Assembly: GCA_951635545.1 (NCBI GenBank)
Contig: OX620685.1
Location: forward strand, 3,472,001-3,536,000
Origin: CAG-873 sp910578365
GTDB lineage: Bacteria; Bacteroidota; Bacteroidia; Bacteroidales; Muribaculaceae
Reading direction: 5' to 3'
Length of the DNA stretch: 64,000 nt
Within the stretch, counting starts at the first letter, position 1. Every line of letters starts with the position of its first letter. Below are positions 18,801-26,442 of the stretch, piece by piece. The notes under the pieces are model-generated. The model had not been told where the DNA came from, made no database searches, and saw nothing but the letters and a program-made list of their open reading frames with translations. Made by a program: the position numbers and the translations under genes.

Positions 18801-20272
18801 TAGGCCACAGCCAGGACTTCGTCGGCATTCAGAGCCGATTTCACCGATATGTAGCCCAGAGTGGTGTTGACGGTGTATTCGCTCGACGACAGCAGGCGGG
18901 CACTCTCTACTTTCTCATAGTCGCGGCCGCCCTCTATGCCATATGCTCCAAGCGGCTGGAGTACCTGGGTCACATCGGCTATGTTGCGCGCGCCGGGGTA
19001 CTCGGTCTTGATTACCGACAGCAGGTTGTTGGAGTTGTTCGAAGGGTTGGGCAACGACAGATTCGGCTGCCAATAGTCGCTGGCCAGGTCAGAATCCTCG
19101 CCAAGGTCCATAAAGGCCACCAGATTGCGGCTTTGCTCGTACTTGCCGCTTTTGTTGGTTACCCATACTTCGATACGGGTAATGTTCACGCCCGACGATA
19201 CAAACGGCACCTTGGAGGCAAAGCGGTCGTAGTTCTTGCGGAAGAAATGGCCCAAAAAGAAGTGACGGTTCTGGTCGTATTCGTCGGCATTGATGGTAAA
19301 CGGAGTGGTCTGCACGCCCCCCTTCGAACTTACGGTTTTTGACTCCGACTGCTGCTGCGACACCAGCGCCGTGGCCGTGAGCTTGCCGAACTGCAATTTG
19401 GTCTTGAAGCCGAACAGAGCCGTTCCGCCACGTATAAGCGACGAACCGGTGGTCATCGACACATTGCCGGCCTCTATGCTCTTTACTATATCGTCCTCCT
19501 TGCCTTCGTAGGCCAGTTTCAGATTCTTGGAGTCGAAATCGAAGGTAGCGTCGGTGTTATAGGTCATGTTGAACTTCATGCGGTCGCCCACCGAGGCATT
19601 GATGGTGGCCTGCACCTTCTGGTCGAAATCGAAATAAGTTTTCCGGCGCGACGACAGCGACAGCGACGGGTTGTCGGTCTTGTTGCTCTTGATACCCATC
19701 TGCACTTGCACCGTACCCTGTGTTTTCAGCTGAACGCCGCCGGGGCCGAATATCTTGTCGAGGGCGCCGAGCTGGAAGTTCATGTCGAAGATATTGAACG
19801 GCTCCTTGTCTTTGCCCTGGTTTACCATAGAGTTGCGCTCATGGTAGTAACGCTCCATTGATTTGCGCAGTTGCCAGTTGTTGTATTGTGCCTCGTTGAG
19901 CATAAACGGTGTGGCGATTTCCATGTCGCCCACCTTTGTACGCACCACATAGCAGCGGGTCACAGGATCGAACTCGGCTGTAGTTGTAATATTCGAGGGG
20001 GTGTCGAGGTCGTATGCGAACTCCTCGCGCATAAGGTCTTCGTAGGTCTGCGGCACAATCTGCTGCGCGCCCAGCGGCAACATTATGCTGTCGGCCGGAA
20101 TAGTCGGCAGTTGTGCCGGATAAGCCGCCGGAGCAGGCGGCGCCATGGTTGACTGCGACTGCGGACGCGCCACGGCTATATACGCAAGCGCGGCCACTAT
20201 GCCCGTAATGAGCATAATCGCCGTACGCCTGAAAATTGCATAGTTATTTTTTCTGTTCTTTGCTTTTTCCAT
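12812..20272 (-). CDS. sprA: SprA/Sov, outer-membrane translocon of the type IX secretion system
   Basis: 2486 residues, the expected giant size. SprA forms the 36-strand outer-membrane barrel of the type IX system. An N-terminal hydrophobic segment (about residues 14-35) acts as signal, followed by the SprA-specific region (EFDPVTRCYVVRTKVGDMEIATPFMLNEAQY), repeated beta-strand segments with many Asn, Tyr and Ser, and the SprA_N-like element DYSMGIVTITNQAIIDSG. It lies directly downstream of ruvA, a conserved order in the phylum. The start at 20272 gives a clean basic n-region; the alternative at 20314 adds 14 residues. No other type IX genes are in the window. Confidence 0.92.
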   Translation of the reverse strand: MEKAKNRKNNYAIFRRTAIMLITGIVAALAYIAVARPQSQSTMAPPAPAAYPAQLPTIPADSIMLPLGAQQIVPQTYEDLMREEFAYDLDTPSNITTTAEFDPVTRCYVVRTKVGDMEIATPFMLNEAQYNNWQLRKSMERYYHERNSMVNQGKDKEPFNIFDMNFQLGALDKIFGPGGVQLKTQGTVQVQMGIKSNKTDNPSLSLSSRRKTYFDFDQKVQATINASVGDRMKFNMTYNTDATFDFDSKNLKLAYEGKEDDIVKSIEAGNVSMTTGSSLIRGGTALFGFKTKLQFGKLTATALVSQQQSESKTVSSKGGVQTTPFTINADEYDQNRHFFLGHFFRKNYDRFASKVPFVSSGVNITRIEVWVTNKSGKYEQSRNLVAFMDLGEDSDLASDYWQPNLSLPNPSNNSNNLLSVIKTEYPGARNIADVTQVLQPLGAYGIEGGRDYEKVESARLLSSSEYTVNTTLGYISVKSALNADEVLAVAYEYTYGGQVYQVGEFSSDITTTDQSLYLKMLKSTTTSPRLPMWRLMMKNVYSLGGYQVQKSNFRMNIQYLSDTTGTKINYLPVPGLNNQSLLQVMNLDRLDSNEESNPDGFFDFVDGYTIYPATGKIVFPVAEPFGSYLAEKISDPVLAEQYCYPQLYDSTLVVARQFADKNKFILSGEYQASSGSQIRLNAMNVPRGSVIVTAGGVTLTENSDYTVDYSMGIVTITNQAIIDSGQSISVTLENQSLFSLQRKTLLGLDLQYQLTRNLNIGATLLHFSEKALTEKVNIGDETVNNSMFGLNLAYNGEFMWLTNLLNKIPTVNATQPSRLSLVAEYARLMPHQQKTGSNRGSSYVDDFEATQTGIDLRNPYSWFLASTPYDSGKDPLFPEAALNNNVDYGKNRALLNWYYIDRLFTSRNSSMAPGYIKSDLEQLSNPYVREVKSSEIFPGRELSYGETNYIQTLNLSYYPNERGPYNLDAENIDDEGNLLQPERRWGGIMRKMDNTNFEQSNIEYVQFWLMSPFLDPENPNYDGGDLYLNFGEISEDILKDGLKGYENGIPVDGNDQYLTETAWGRVSTQNSLTYSFDNSSGARVLQDVGLDGLPNDDEFTFPSYKDYLDKLRLRLSPDVIARMQDDEFSPFNDPSGDNYHFYRGYDYDAQRLGVLERYKRYNGVEGNSLSPEDASDPLYQSSRSTPDVEDINQDNTLNEYERYFQYKVSIRPEDLVVGRNYITDKQVSVVPTRDGKDQTVEWYQFKIPLHDYEKIVGSISDFSTIRFARMFLTGFKQTTHLRFATLELVRGEWRPYDFNLNSRGDAPAEGQLDISVVNIEENARRQPVNYVLPPGVSRITDPGQSQIVQLNEQSMSLKVIDLNAGDARGVYRNTQLDLRNYKRMQMWIHAEALIDDNTDLKSGDLSLFLRLGSDVKNNYYEYEIPLQLTPPGVYNNDLTSARYEVWPENNYMNFSLQSLVDLKQERNRAKRNEEPGVGYSVLYTGRDPDNERNRVAVMGNPSLSDVRVMLVGVRNNSASTKDGTVWVNELKVTDFDESGGWAAKANATLSMSDVATVNVGAHVETSGFGGVDQSLNERRLDDYQQYNVAVQADLGRFLPAAVKLRAPVYYSYSKEKTSPKYNPLDQDVLLKDALDDCNTKQERDSINAYAIETNSNENFSLSAMKFDVQSKTPMPWDPANFTINFSYSKRKMINPTTEYENTNDYRGSLQYSYSPMIKGFKPFSFIQSKNKNMKFLKDWELHWLPNNISFLTNMSRYYYEQQTRTETDVMFQLPVSVSKNFLWDRQLSLNWNLTKSLTLTFNSNTSARIEETVGAVNRRLFPDKYREWRDTVWQSILSMGTPWSYNQTFTGQYKAPFSKIPVLDFLTGSVSYNATYRWDRGATIDGVRMGNSIANQASWTADGRLNFETFYKKIPVLKKVNERFANKRPTTKRKPKKFERNFKLLPDTTLDIKHNLNVPKVKVTAMTMQNTPELVRYEIVDKNTVRILNRGDQTLKFIVNEVQKDERSIWTHLGEYSLRLLMTPRNVAVRYRNTRSLSLPLFRPDIGNIFGQTRSAGPMSPGLDFAFGFIGEDYIDKALSRGWLITDDGQTSPALWSKTNELNVDATLEPFKGFKIQLTMNRTDNRSSQVQFMYADMPTTLAGSYTKTHVAIATALRGSNADNGYNSEAFNKFLAYIPVVRERVESRYHGVRYPDGGFLKGSPVAGTEFNPAVGKVSETSSDVLIPAFVAAYSGNDVAKVTLDPFPSFKFVLPNWRVTYDGLINLGNMRKIFKSFTLNHAYQCTYSVGSYSSYLNWISADGGYMGFTLDELTGQPIPSSPYNISSVAITERFAPLFGINFTLKNELQGNAEYRDQRTLTLNSSAGQVVEATTKGLTVGVGYKIVGFNTVLKMKGSAQGVSNDLTLNADLSLQNTKALIRRIESNYTQPTSGTNTFSVNFTASYILSKRITVAMYFSHQANTPVITTGSYPTTSTSYGLSLNLNLAR

Positions 20273-20342
20273 CAATTGCGTGTCGCCCGCTTCATATATG
20301 CTATGACGCAGCATCGCCTGAGCGGCGCCTGCAACTCATGTC

Positions 20343-20927
20343 TTACATCAGCGGCAGAGCCTTGCGGATGGCCACTTCGACCTTCAGACCCGGCTCGCTG
20401 TCAAAGAGTTTGCCCAGCACCTTGCGGCTCTGCTGGGCTGTAAAGCCGAGCATTACCAAAGCTGCCAGAGCCTCCTCGAAAACCTCGCTGTCGGCGGGCG
20501 ACTGTTGTATTAACGTAGCATCACCCGTTTTTATTTTATCACGGAGGTCTACGATTATACGTTCGGCTGTTTTGGCCCCTACGCCTTTCACGCCTTTGAG
20601 GCGGCGCAAATCGCTTCCGGCAATCACTCCGGGCAGCTCGGCGGCTGGTATGGCACTCAGTATCATGCGGGCTGTGCCTGCCCCTACCCCGCTGACGCCC
20701 ACCAGCTGGCGGAAAAGTTCGCGTTCGGTTTCTTCGAGGAAGCCAAAGAGAGTCCAGGCATCGTCGCGTATCGATTCATGCACCCACAGCACTGCCTCGG
20801 GCTGTCCTTCAAGGGCCGAATAGGTGGGCAGAGTTATGTTCAGCTGATAAGCCACACCGCCGGCAGTTTCCATAGTCACGGCGGCAGGGTTCAGTCGCAC
20901 CACACGACCTCTGATATATTCTATCAT
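20343..20927 (-). CDS. ruvA: Holliday junction branch migration protein RuvA
   Basis: 194 residues. RuvA binds Holliday junctions and loads the RuvB motor. The N-terminal OB-fold starts MIEYIRGRVVRLNPAAVTMETAGGVAYQL. Two helix-hairpin-helix motifs follow: LVGVSGVGAGTARMIL and LKGVKGVGAKTAERIIVDLRDK. The C-terminal domain III (EEALAALVMLGFTAQQSRKVL) contacts RuvB. It is 4 bp downstream of the C1 peptidase gene and 70 bp upstream of sprA. Confidence 0.97.
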   Translation of the reverse strand: MIEYIRGRVVRLNPAAVTMETAGGVAYQLNITLPTYSALEGQPEAVLWVHESIRDDAWTLFGFLEETERELFRQLVGVSGVGAGTARMILSAIPAAELPGVIAGSDLRRLKGVKGVGAKTAERIIVDLRDKIKTGDATLIQQSPADSEVFEEALAALVMLGFTAQQSRKVLGKLFDSEPGLKVEVAIRKALPLM

Positions 20928-20931
20928 ATTA

Positions 20932-22320
20932 TCATTCTTCGTTTGTAAACATAAAGTCCCAGGCCGGCAGCATCTGAGGCTTCTGGTCGAGCAGTTTCAG
21001 GGTTGCTTCGGGCAGATATTTGCGCTCCACCACCAGGCGGAACATGTATTCGTCCATCCAGTTGTCGGTAGCGAGCAGATGACCGTCGTTGGCGCCCGGC
21101 CCCCAGCTGTTCTCTATCAGCCATGAGGTTGGTTTGCCATTCGCGTCGATGTCCACGCCCACCAGTGTCATGGCGTGGGTCGAGGCGCTGGCATGGCTGA
21201 GTATGCGGTCGCGCTTGTCCATATCCAGGCTCACTCCCATCAGTGCCTCGTAGTCGTAGTTGTCGAGGTCGAGTGTACCGTTGGTACGGTCCATCTGCTT
21301 GCCTACATCGCAGCTGAAATACATGGCTGTGGAATCCTTGATGGATGCAATTGCGGCTGCCTTGATTTCTTCGACAGGCAGGTTGATGTAGCGCCAGTTG
21401 TCGCCGTCGTAGGTATGGCGGTCGTAGTCTATTTCGTACACCTTATAATACGGACGCGAGGGGTCGTTCATCAGCATCACATAGTTGCCTTTGAGGTCGT
21501 TGCCGAAATACTCTGCGTAAAATTCCTGCGGAGTGTATTTGCGGCTGTCAACCGTGTTGCCCTTGCTGTCTTTGCGTTTCCAGACAAATTCCGCCGGAGG
21601 CTCGCCCAGAGTCAGTGCCAGCATACGGTAAACATCGGCCAGCATCTGCTGTTTGCGCGCTTCCAGAGCCTTGGCCTTGGCTCCGCCGGCTGCCATGCGA
21701 CGCAGCTCCATGCCGTCGCGGCGCAGTTTGGTACTCAGCAGCTGACGCAGGCGCGAGGTGTTCTCGCTGCTGTAAGTTTCGGGCATGGCTTCGCGGGGCA
21801 CAACGCCGTATTTGCTTACATTGTCGGCCAGACCGGTAAACTGGCCGCCGTCGCTCACCGGATTCATAAACAGCCAGTCGACCATACGGTCGTCGAGCGG
21901 CAAATCGACACGGTCGATTATACCCTGCAGAAACAGGTTGGCCTTCTCCAGCTGGTCGTAGAAGAAATTGTAGTTCTGCGACAGCTCCAGCAGGGGCAGG
22001 TCGTGGTTCTTCATTGCCTGGGCACGCAGCACGTTCAGGCCTGTAAAAAGCCAGCAGCGACCCGATGACTTCTGGTTGGTGATACCCTTGCTGGGCACAC
22101 GGTGGCTAACTTCGGCATCGACTCCGAGGCGGGCGTGGGCACTGCGTGCAAGAGTATTTATATCGGTAGAGGCAATGGCGTTATGCAAGGCACGTGTCGA
22201 GGCTTCGTTGTTATACGACCGGCGAAGCTGACCGAGGTTTTCGGCGCTGATTCCACCGGTAGTCTGCGCATACAGGGAGCCGGCCCCCAGCAATAGTAAT
22301 GATGTCAGTATCGTTTTCAT
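20932..22320 (-). CDS. C1-family (bleomycin hydrolase/PepC-like) exported aminopeptidase
   Basis: 462 residues with a Sec signal (MKTILTSLLLLGAGSLYAQ). Papain-type catalytic residues are visible: Cys in NQKSSGRCWLFTGLNVLRAQ (about residue 89), His in SASTHAMTLVGVDID (about residue 388), and Asn in SWLIENSWGPG (about residue 407). The arrangement and length fit peptidase family C1B, which trims N-terminal residues from peptides. The exported location is typical of the Bacteroidales homologues. Its promoter sits at 22345-22376. Confidence 0.9.
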   Translation of the reverse strand: MKTILTSLLLLGAGSLYAQTTGGISAENLGQLRRSYNNEASTRALHNAIASTDINTLARSAHARLGVDAEVSHRVPSKGITNQKSSGRCWLFTGLNVLRAQAMKNHDLPLLELSQNYNFFYDQLEKANLFLQGIIDRVDLPLDDRMVDWLFMNPVSDGGQFTGLADNVSKYGVVPREAMPETYSSENTSRLRQLLSTKLRRDGMELRRMAAGGAKAKALEARKQQMLADVYRMLALTLGEPPAEFVWKRKDSKGNTVDSRKYTPQEFYAEYFGNDLKGNYVMLMNDPSRPYYKVYEIDYDRHTYDGDNWRYINLPVEEIKAAAIASIKDSTAMYFSCDVGKQMDRTNGTLDLDNYDYEALMGVSLDMDKRDRILSHASASTHAMTLVGVDIDANGKPTSWLIENSWGPGANDGHLLATDNWMDEYMFRLVVERKYLPEATLKLLDQKPQMLPAWDFMFTNEE

Positions 22321-22344
22321 TGGGTATGTGATTGGTTCAGACTA

Positions 22345-22376
22345 CAAATTTAATGTTTTTTATCGAATTCTGCAAT
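22345..22376 (-). promoter_or_regulatory. Promoter of the C1 peptidase-ruvA-sprA operon
   Basis: On the minus strand, ATTG (22373-22376) and TAAATTTG (22345-22352) are 20 bp apart. The ISAs1 target duplication begins only 8 bp upstream of the -33 element, so the core promoter is intact but anything upstream has been displaced. Confidence 0.7.
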
Positions 22377-22393
22377 ACTCGGTGCTTTTCAGG

Positions 22394-23623
22394 CAGGGCT
22401 GGCGCATGAGATTTAACTCAAATTCAGTCAAAAATTCACCTGATTATGTGAAATAAACTTTCAGATATTGCATATATTGCTGAAAATAGATATATTAGAG
22501 GTATGCAAATAGAAATTTTCAGCAAAGTAAAAGACCCGCGCGACTTGGGCAAGGTTAAACATGAGCTCGAGGATGTGCTCCGAATGGCACTCATCGGCGT
22601 GTTGTGTGATTGTGAGGACTGTGACGACATATCGGATATGGTTACAGACCGAGAGGAAGAATTCAAGGCAGCCGGATTGCTGAAACTCTGCAACGGTGTT
22701 CCATGCGGTGACACGATACTTCGTGTTGTAGAGTCTGTCAATCCCGCTCAGCTCCGAGCAAGTCTCGATTGCTGCCGAGGCCACATAATCGAATCCCTGT
22801 GCGGCAATCAGGTCATCATTGACGGCAAGAAACTTCGGGGTGAAAATCCAAGGAGTCCCGGATGCCACGGACTATATATCCTCAATGCGTGGGTATCTGA
22901 AACAGAAATCTGCGTTGCCGAAAAGCCGGTGGATGACAAGACCAACGAACTTACGGTTCTTCCGTCAGTATTGTCCTCTTTATGGCTTACAGGGGCTTTG
23001 GTTTCAATCGACGCAATGGGGACCCACCGTAATATCGCAGAACAGATCATACTCCAGGGCGGTGACTATCTGATGGCGCTTAAAGACAATCAGCCGATAC
23101 TCAAGGGCTTGACGGAAAGTATCTTTAGTAGCACTACTCCAATATCGGTATACACAACCGAGGAAAAGGGGCACGGAAGAGTTGAGAAGAGAACCTGTTC
23201 AATTATGGATACGACACTTTTGGAACAGGAGGGAATGTACGAGAAGTGGCCCGGTCTTAAACGTATCATAAAGATGGAGCGTGAGCGTACTGAGAACGGT
23301 GCCCGCTCGCGTGAAACAATCTACTATCTCAGCAGCGTGGAGAAAGATGAGGCTTCTTACTATGCGATGCGTATTCGTGCGCACTGGGGTATCGAGAACA
23401 AACTGCACTGGCATCTCGACGTGACGTTTCGGGAAGATATGTGCCGCGTACGCGCCAAGAATGGCGCTGTCAATTTTTCAGCGATGCGCAAGTATGCATT
23501 GGAAATGCTTAAAAAGCAGAACGATAAACTCAGCCTTAAACGAAGACGCAAAAAATGTATGTGGAGCACTGAATATCTGTACAAAGTCTTTAAGGATAGT
23601 TAAATCTCATGCGTCAGCCCTGC
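22394..23623 (+). mobile_element. ISAs1-family insertion sequence, complete
   Basis: 1230 bp bounded by 22-bp terminal inverted repeats (22394-22415 and 23602-23623, one mismatch; ends CAGGGCT/AGCCCTG) and a 9-bp target duplication CTTTTCAGG (22385-22393 and 23624-23632). Intact ends, intact transposase and identical target duplication suggest a recent, possibly still active copy in an intergenic site. Confidence 0.93.
22503..23603 (+). CDS. ISAs1 family transposase
   Basis: 366 residues. The DDE transposase begins with the ISAs1-associated domain (KVKDPRDLGKVKHELEDVLRMALIGVLC) followed by the catalytic Asp in VIIDGKKLRG (about residue 102), the second Asp in SIDAMGTHRNIAEQI, and the Glu-containing C-terminal helix region with YYAMRIRAHWGIENKLHW. 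The stop overlaps the right terminal repeat region by two bases. An 11-bp inverted repeat (22477-22487 and 22515-22525) encloses the start codon. Confidence 0.95.
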   Translation: MQIEIFSKVKDPRDLGKVKHELEDVLRMALIGVLCDCEDCDDISDMVTDREEEFKAAGLLKLCNGVPCGDTILRVVESVNPAQLRASLDCCRGHIIESLCGNQVIIDGKKLRGENPRSPGCHGLYILNAWVSETEICVAEKPVDDKTNELTVLPSVLSSLWLTGALVSIDAMGTHRNIAEQIILQGGDYLMALKDNQPILKGLTESIFSSTTPISVYTTEEKGHGRVEKRTCSIMDTTLLEQEGMYEKWPGLKRIIKMERERTENGARSRETIYYLSSVEKDEASYYAMRIRAHWGIENKLHWHLDVTFREDMCRVRAKNGAVNFSAMRKYALEMLKKQNDKLSLKRRRKKCMWSTEYLYKVFKDS

Positions 23624-23715
23624 TTTTCAGGCTCGCTATGACCGGGTTTGGACGTCCGGTATATAATAAGAGCCGTTAAACTTCGTTATATATTAGCAAT
23701 CCAAACAAACTTATT

Positions 23716-24369
23716 ATGAAACGAGTCATTTTAATCCTCACGCTGGCAACCTTATTTTTATGCCCCCGCCTGGCGGCCCAGGAAAGTGAGGATACTGCCC
23801 CGATGTGGGGAGTCCGCGCGGCTTTCGATATGAATATCCCCGGCGACTGGCATATCAACGGTAGTAATGTAAAAATGTATAATCACGGCTACGGCGGCAC
23901 ACTCGGCACCGTATGCAATCTATATCTCGGCAGAGGTTTTTATCTCGAACCCGGCGTATCGCTGTTCTACGACAGCTATTCGTACAGCGACTTAAGTGTA
24001 ACCGATGCCACCGGCAATATTTCTGCCGTTGACCCCTCGCTGTATAAATTCGGCTTGCGCGTACCTGTAGTGGCCGGATACAGTTTCGGCATTGGCCGCG
24101 GTACCATGTCGGTATTCACAGGCCCGGAGCTGAGCGTGGCTCTGGCAGGCAAGGTACGGCTCGACGATAATGAGGAAGACTTCGATCTCAGCCTTTTCGG
24201 GCCCAATGGCCAGAACCGTTTCGCATTGTCGTGGAAAGTAGGCATTGGCGTGCCCCTCGGCAGCTGGTTTGTGAGCATCGACGCCTCGCTGGGTGTAACC
24301 GATGTTTACCGCTCTGAAATAAGTTTCCGCGAACACCGTGTTTCAGTTGGCTTGACTAAATATTTCTGA
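23716..24369 (+). CDS. Outer membrane beta-barrel protein
   Basis: 217 residues: Sec signal (MKRVILILTLATLFLCPRLAAQ) and alternating strands typical of an eight-stranded porin-like barrel (VCNLYLGRGFYLEPGVSLFYDSY, ALSWKVGIGVPLGSWFVSIDASLGV), ending in an aromatic residue (LTKYF). Function unknown. One base separates it from the carbonic anhydrase gene, so both are likely on one transcript. The ISAs1 element lies about 90 bp upstream. Confidence 0.8.
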   Translation: MKRVILILTLATLFLCPRLAAQESEDTAPMWGVRAAFDMNIPGDWHINGSNVKMYNHGYGGTLGTVCNLYLGRGFYLEPGVSLFYDSYSYSDLSVTDATGNISAVDPSLYKFGLRVPVVAGYSFGIGRGTMSVFTGPELSVALAGKVRLDDNEEDFDLSLFGPNGQNRFALSWKVGIGVPLGSWFVSIDASLGVTDVYRSEISFREHRVSVGLTKYF

Positions 24370-24370
24370 A

Positions 24371-24913
24371 ATGATACAGGAGATTCTCGAATACAACCGT
24401 AAATTCGTGGCCGAAGACGGCGCGCGCCGCTTTGCCACCGACAAGTATCCCGACAAGAAAATTGCCATTGTAACCTGCATGGACACACGCCTGGTGGAAC
24501 TGTTGCCCGCGGCCCTGGGCCTGCGCAACGGCGATGTCAAAATCATAAAAAATGCAGGCGCCACTATCATAAATCCGTTCGACTCCACCATGCGCAGCCT
24601 GCTTATAGCAGTATACGAACTCGGCGTGAACGAGATTATGGTAATAGGCCACACCGACTGTGGCGTGCAGGGAATGGATGCCGACGAGATGCTGCACCTA
24701 ATGAAAGAGCGTGGCGTGAATGAGGATCACATTACTCTTATGGAACACTGCGGAATTAACCTGCGCGAGTGGCTTCACGGCTTTGAAAACACCAATGAGG
24801 CTGTACGTGAAACTGTCGATGCCATTGCACGCCACCCGCTTATGCCACCTACAGGCGTAAACGTGCAGGGCTTCATCATGGATTCTGTATCCGGTGAACT
24901 GTCCAGAGTGTGA
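24371..24913 (+). CDS. Beta-class carbonic anhydrase
   Basis: 180 residues. It interconverts CO2 and bicarbonate. The zinc ligands Cys and Asp/Arg dyad are in TCMDTRLVELLP (about residues 36-46), and His-x2-Cys is in VIGHTDCGVQGM (about residues 95-105). The short length and the C-terminal GFIMDSVSGELSRV place it in the type of beta carbonic anhydrase common in anaerobes. It immediately follows the beta-barrel gene. Confidence 0.93.
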   Translation: MIQEILEYNRKFVAEDGARRFATDKYPDKKIAIVTCMDTRLVELLPAALGLRNGDVKIIKNAGATIINPFDSTMRSLLIAVYELGVNEIMVIGHTDCGVQGMDADEMLHLMKERGVNEDHITLMEHCGINLREWLHGFENTNEAVRETVDAIARHPLMPPTGVNVQGFIMDSVSGELSRV

Positions 24914-24966
24914 TTAAAGATGCAAAGCCAACGTTCACATTAGTTATTACACAGGCTCTTGGTGAA

Positions 24967-26442
24967 TTATCTGTGCCAAAAACTCGGCACAAACAGTAGC
25001 AGCACCGTAAAGAGCTCCAGACGGCCTATGAGCATCAGCAGCGCCAGCAGCCACTTGCCTGCGGTAGGCACCAGCGAGTAACCGCCGCCGTAGCCGGTGA
25101 CTCCGGCGCCAAGGCCGGTGTTCGACAGACAGCTGAAGGCCGAGAAAAACGAGTCGACGGGCGGCAAACCCATGGCCGTGAGCAAGGTGCCGCCAATACA
25201 TACAAGTATCATATAAAGGCAAAGGAAGGCGATGACCTTGTTTACAAGGTCGGGATTCACTACTTTGCCATTTACTTTTACCGAACGGATGCTGTTGGGA
25301 TACACGCATCGATATATTTCGTTGCGGCAGTTTTTCACCAGAAACAGCACTCGGTCGAGCTTGGCGCCTCCGCTGGTACTGCCGGCGCAGGCGCCACAAA
25401 ACATCATCAGAAAGGTGAGCGACAACACAAACGGCCCCCAGGCCTCGAAGTTGCCCACCGAGTAGCCGGTGGAGGTAATGGTGGATACGATGGCGAACAG
25501 CGGGTTAATCCACAGGTCGTCGCTGTCGCGTACAGCGCCGGCGCCGATTATTGATATTACAAACAGCACCAGCATCACAAATATAGCACCGACATAAACC
25601 TTGAACACGTCGTTGCAGCGCACTTGTTGCCACTGTCCGTTCACGGCCTTGAATATCAGGCCGAAGTTCACTCCGCCAAGAAACATAAATATGGTTATCA
25701 CCACCTTGACATACACCGAGTGCCATGCCTCGATACTGTCTTCGGCCGTGGAGAAGCCGCCCGTACTGATGGCGCCGAAGGCATGACATATACTATCGAA
25801 GCCCGTCATCGGACCGGCCCAAAGCAGCAACATAAGCATTATGGTAAGCGTTATATATATCAGCCACAGACTCTTGGCTGTCTGACTGATACGCGGGCGC
25901 AGTTTATCGTGTGTGATTCCGGTGACCTCGGCGTTGAACATCTGCATGCCTCCCGAATGGTTGAGCATGGGTAATACGGCCAGGGTAAAAAGTATGATAC
26001 CCATGCCGCCAATCCACTGCATAAGGGCGCGCCACATAAGTATGCCGTGGCTCATGTGCGATATGGAATCGAGTACCGAGGCTCCGGTGGTGGTAAAGCC
26101 CGACATCGCCTCGAAAAAAGCATCGGTGACGCTTATGGGTGTGGTGCAGAATATAAAGGGCAGCATGCCGAAGATAGAGAACACCACCCACACCAGGGCC
26201 GTGAGCAGAAAGCCCTCGCGCTTGCCCATGTGGTTCTGCGACGACCGTACCAGGCGAGTAAGACACAGCCCTACAAGCAGCGTGAAGCCGCAGGTGAGGG
26301 CAAAGCAAAGCCAATCGGCCTCGCCGTAATACAGACATGTGCCCAGTGGCACCATCATGAACACTGTTTCGAGAATAAGCAGCCAGCCTGCTACCCGCAG
26401 CAATAGCGGGAAGTTGATGTTATGTCGTTCTATCCGATGCAT
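24967..26442 (-). CDS. trkH: TrkH family potassium uptake channel subunit
   Basis: 491 residues, multi-pass membrane protein. The four selectivity-filter loops are visible: SGFTTTGASVL, AISTGGFSTAEDS, STITSTGYSVGNFE and SCLSNTGLGAGVTG. It imports K+ together with the cytosolic nucleotide-binding regulator TrkA, whose gene is directly upstream in the same operon with a one-base overlap. Confidence 0.95.
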   Translation of the reverse strand: MHRIERHNINFPLLLRVAGWLLILETVFMMVPLGTCLYYGEADWLCFALTCGFTLLVGLCLTRLVRSSQNHMGKREGFLLTALVWVVFSIFGMLPFIFCTTPISVTDAFFEAMSGFTTTGASVLDSISHMSHGILMWRALMQWIGGMGIILFTLAVLPMLNHSGGMQMFNAEVTGITHDKLRPRISQTAKSLWLIYITLTIMLMLLLWAGPMTGFDSICHAFGAISTGGFSTAEDSIEAWHSVYVKVVITIFMFLGGVNFGLIFKAVNGQWQQVRCNDVFKVYVGAIFVMLVLFVISIIGAGAVRDSDDLWINPLFAIVSTITSTGYSVGNFEAWGPFVLSLTFLMMFCGACAGSTSGGAKLDRVLFLVKNCRNEIYRCVYPNSIRSVKVNGKVVNPDLVNKVIAFLCLYMILVCIGGTLLTAMGLPPVDSFFSAFSCLSNTGLGAGVTGYGGGYSLVPTAGKWLLALLMLIGRLELFTVLLLFVPSFWHR

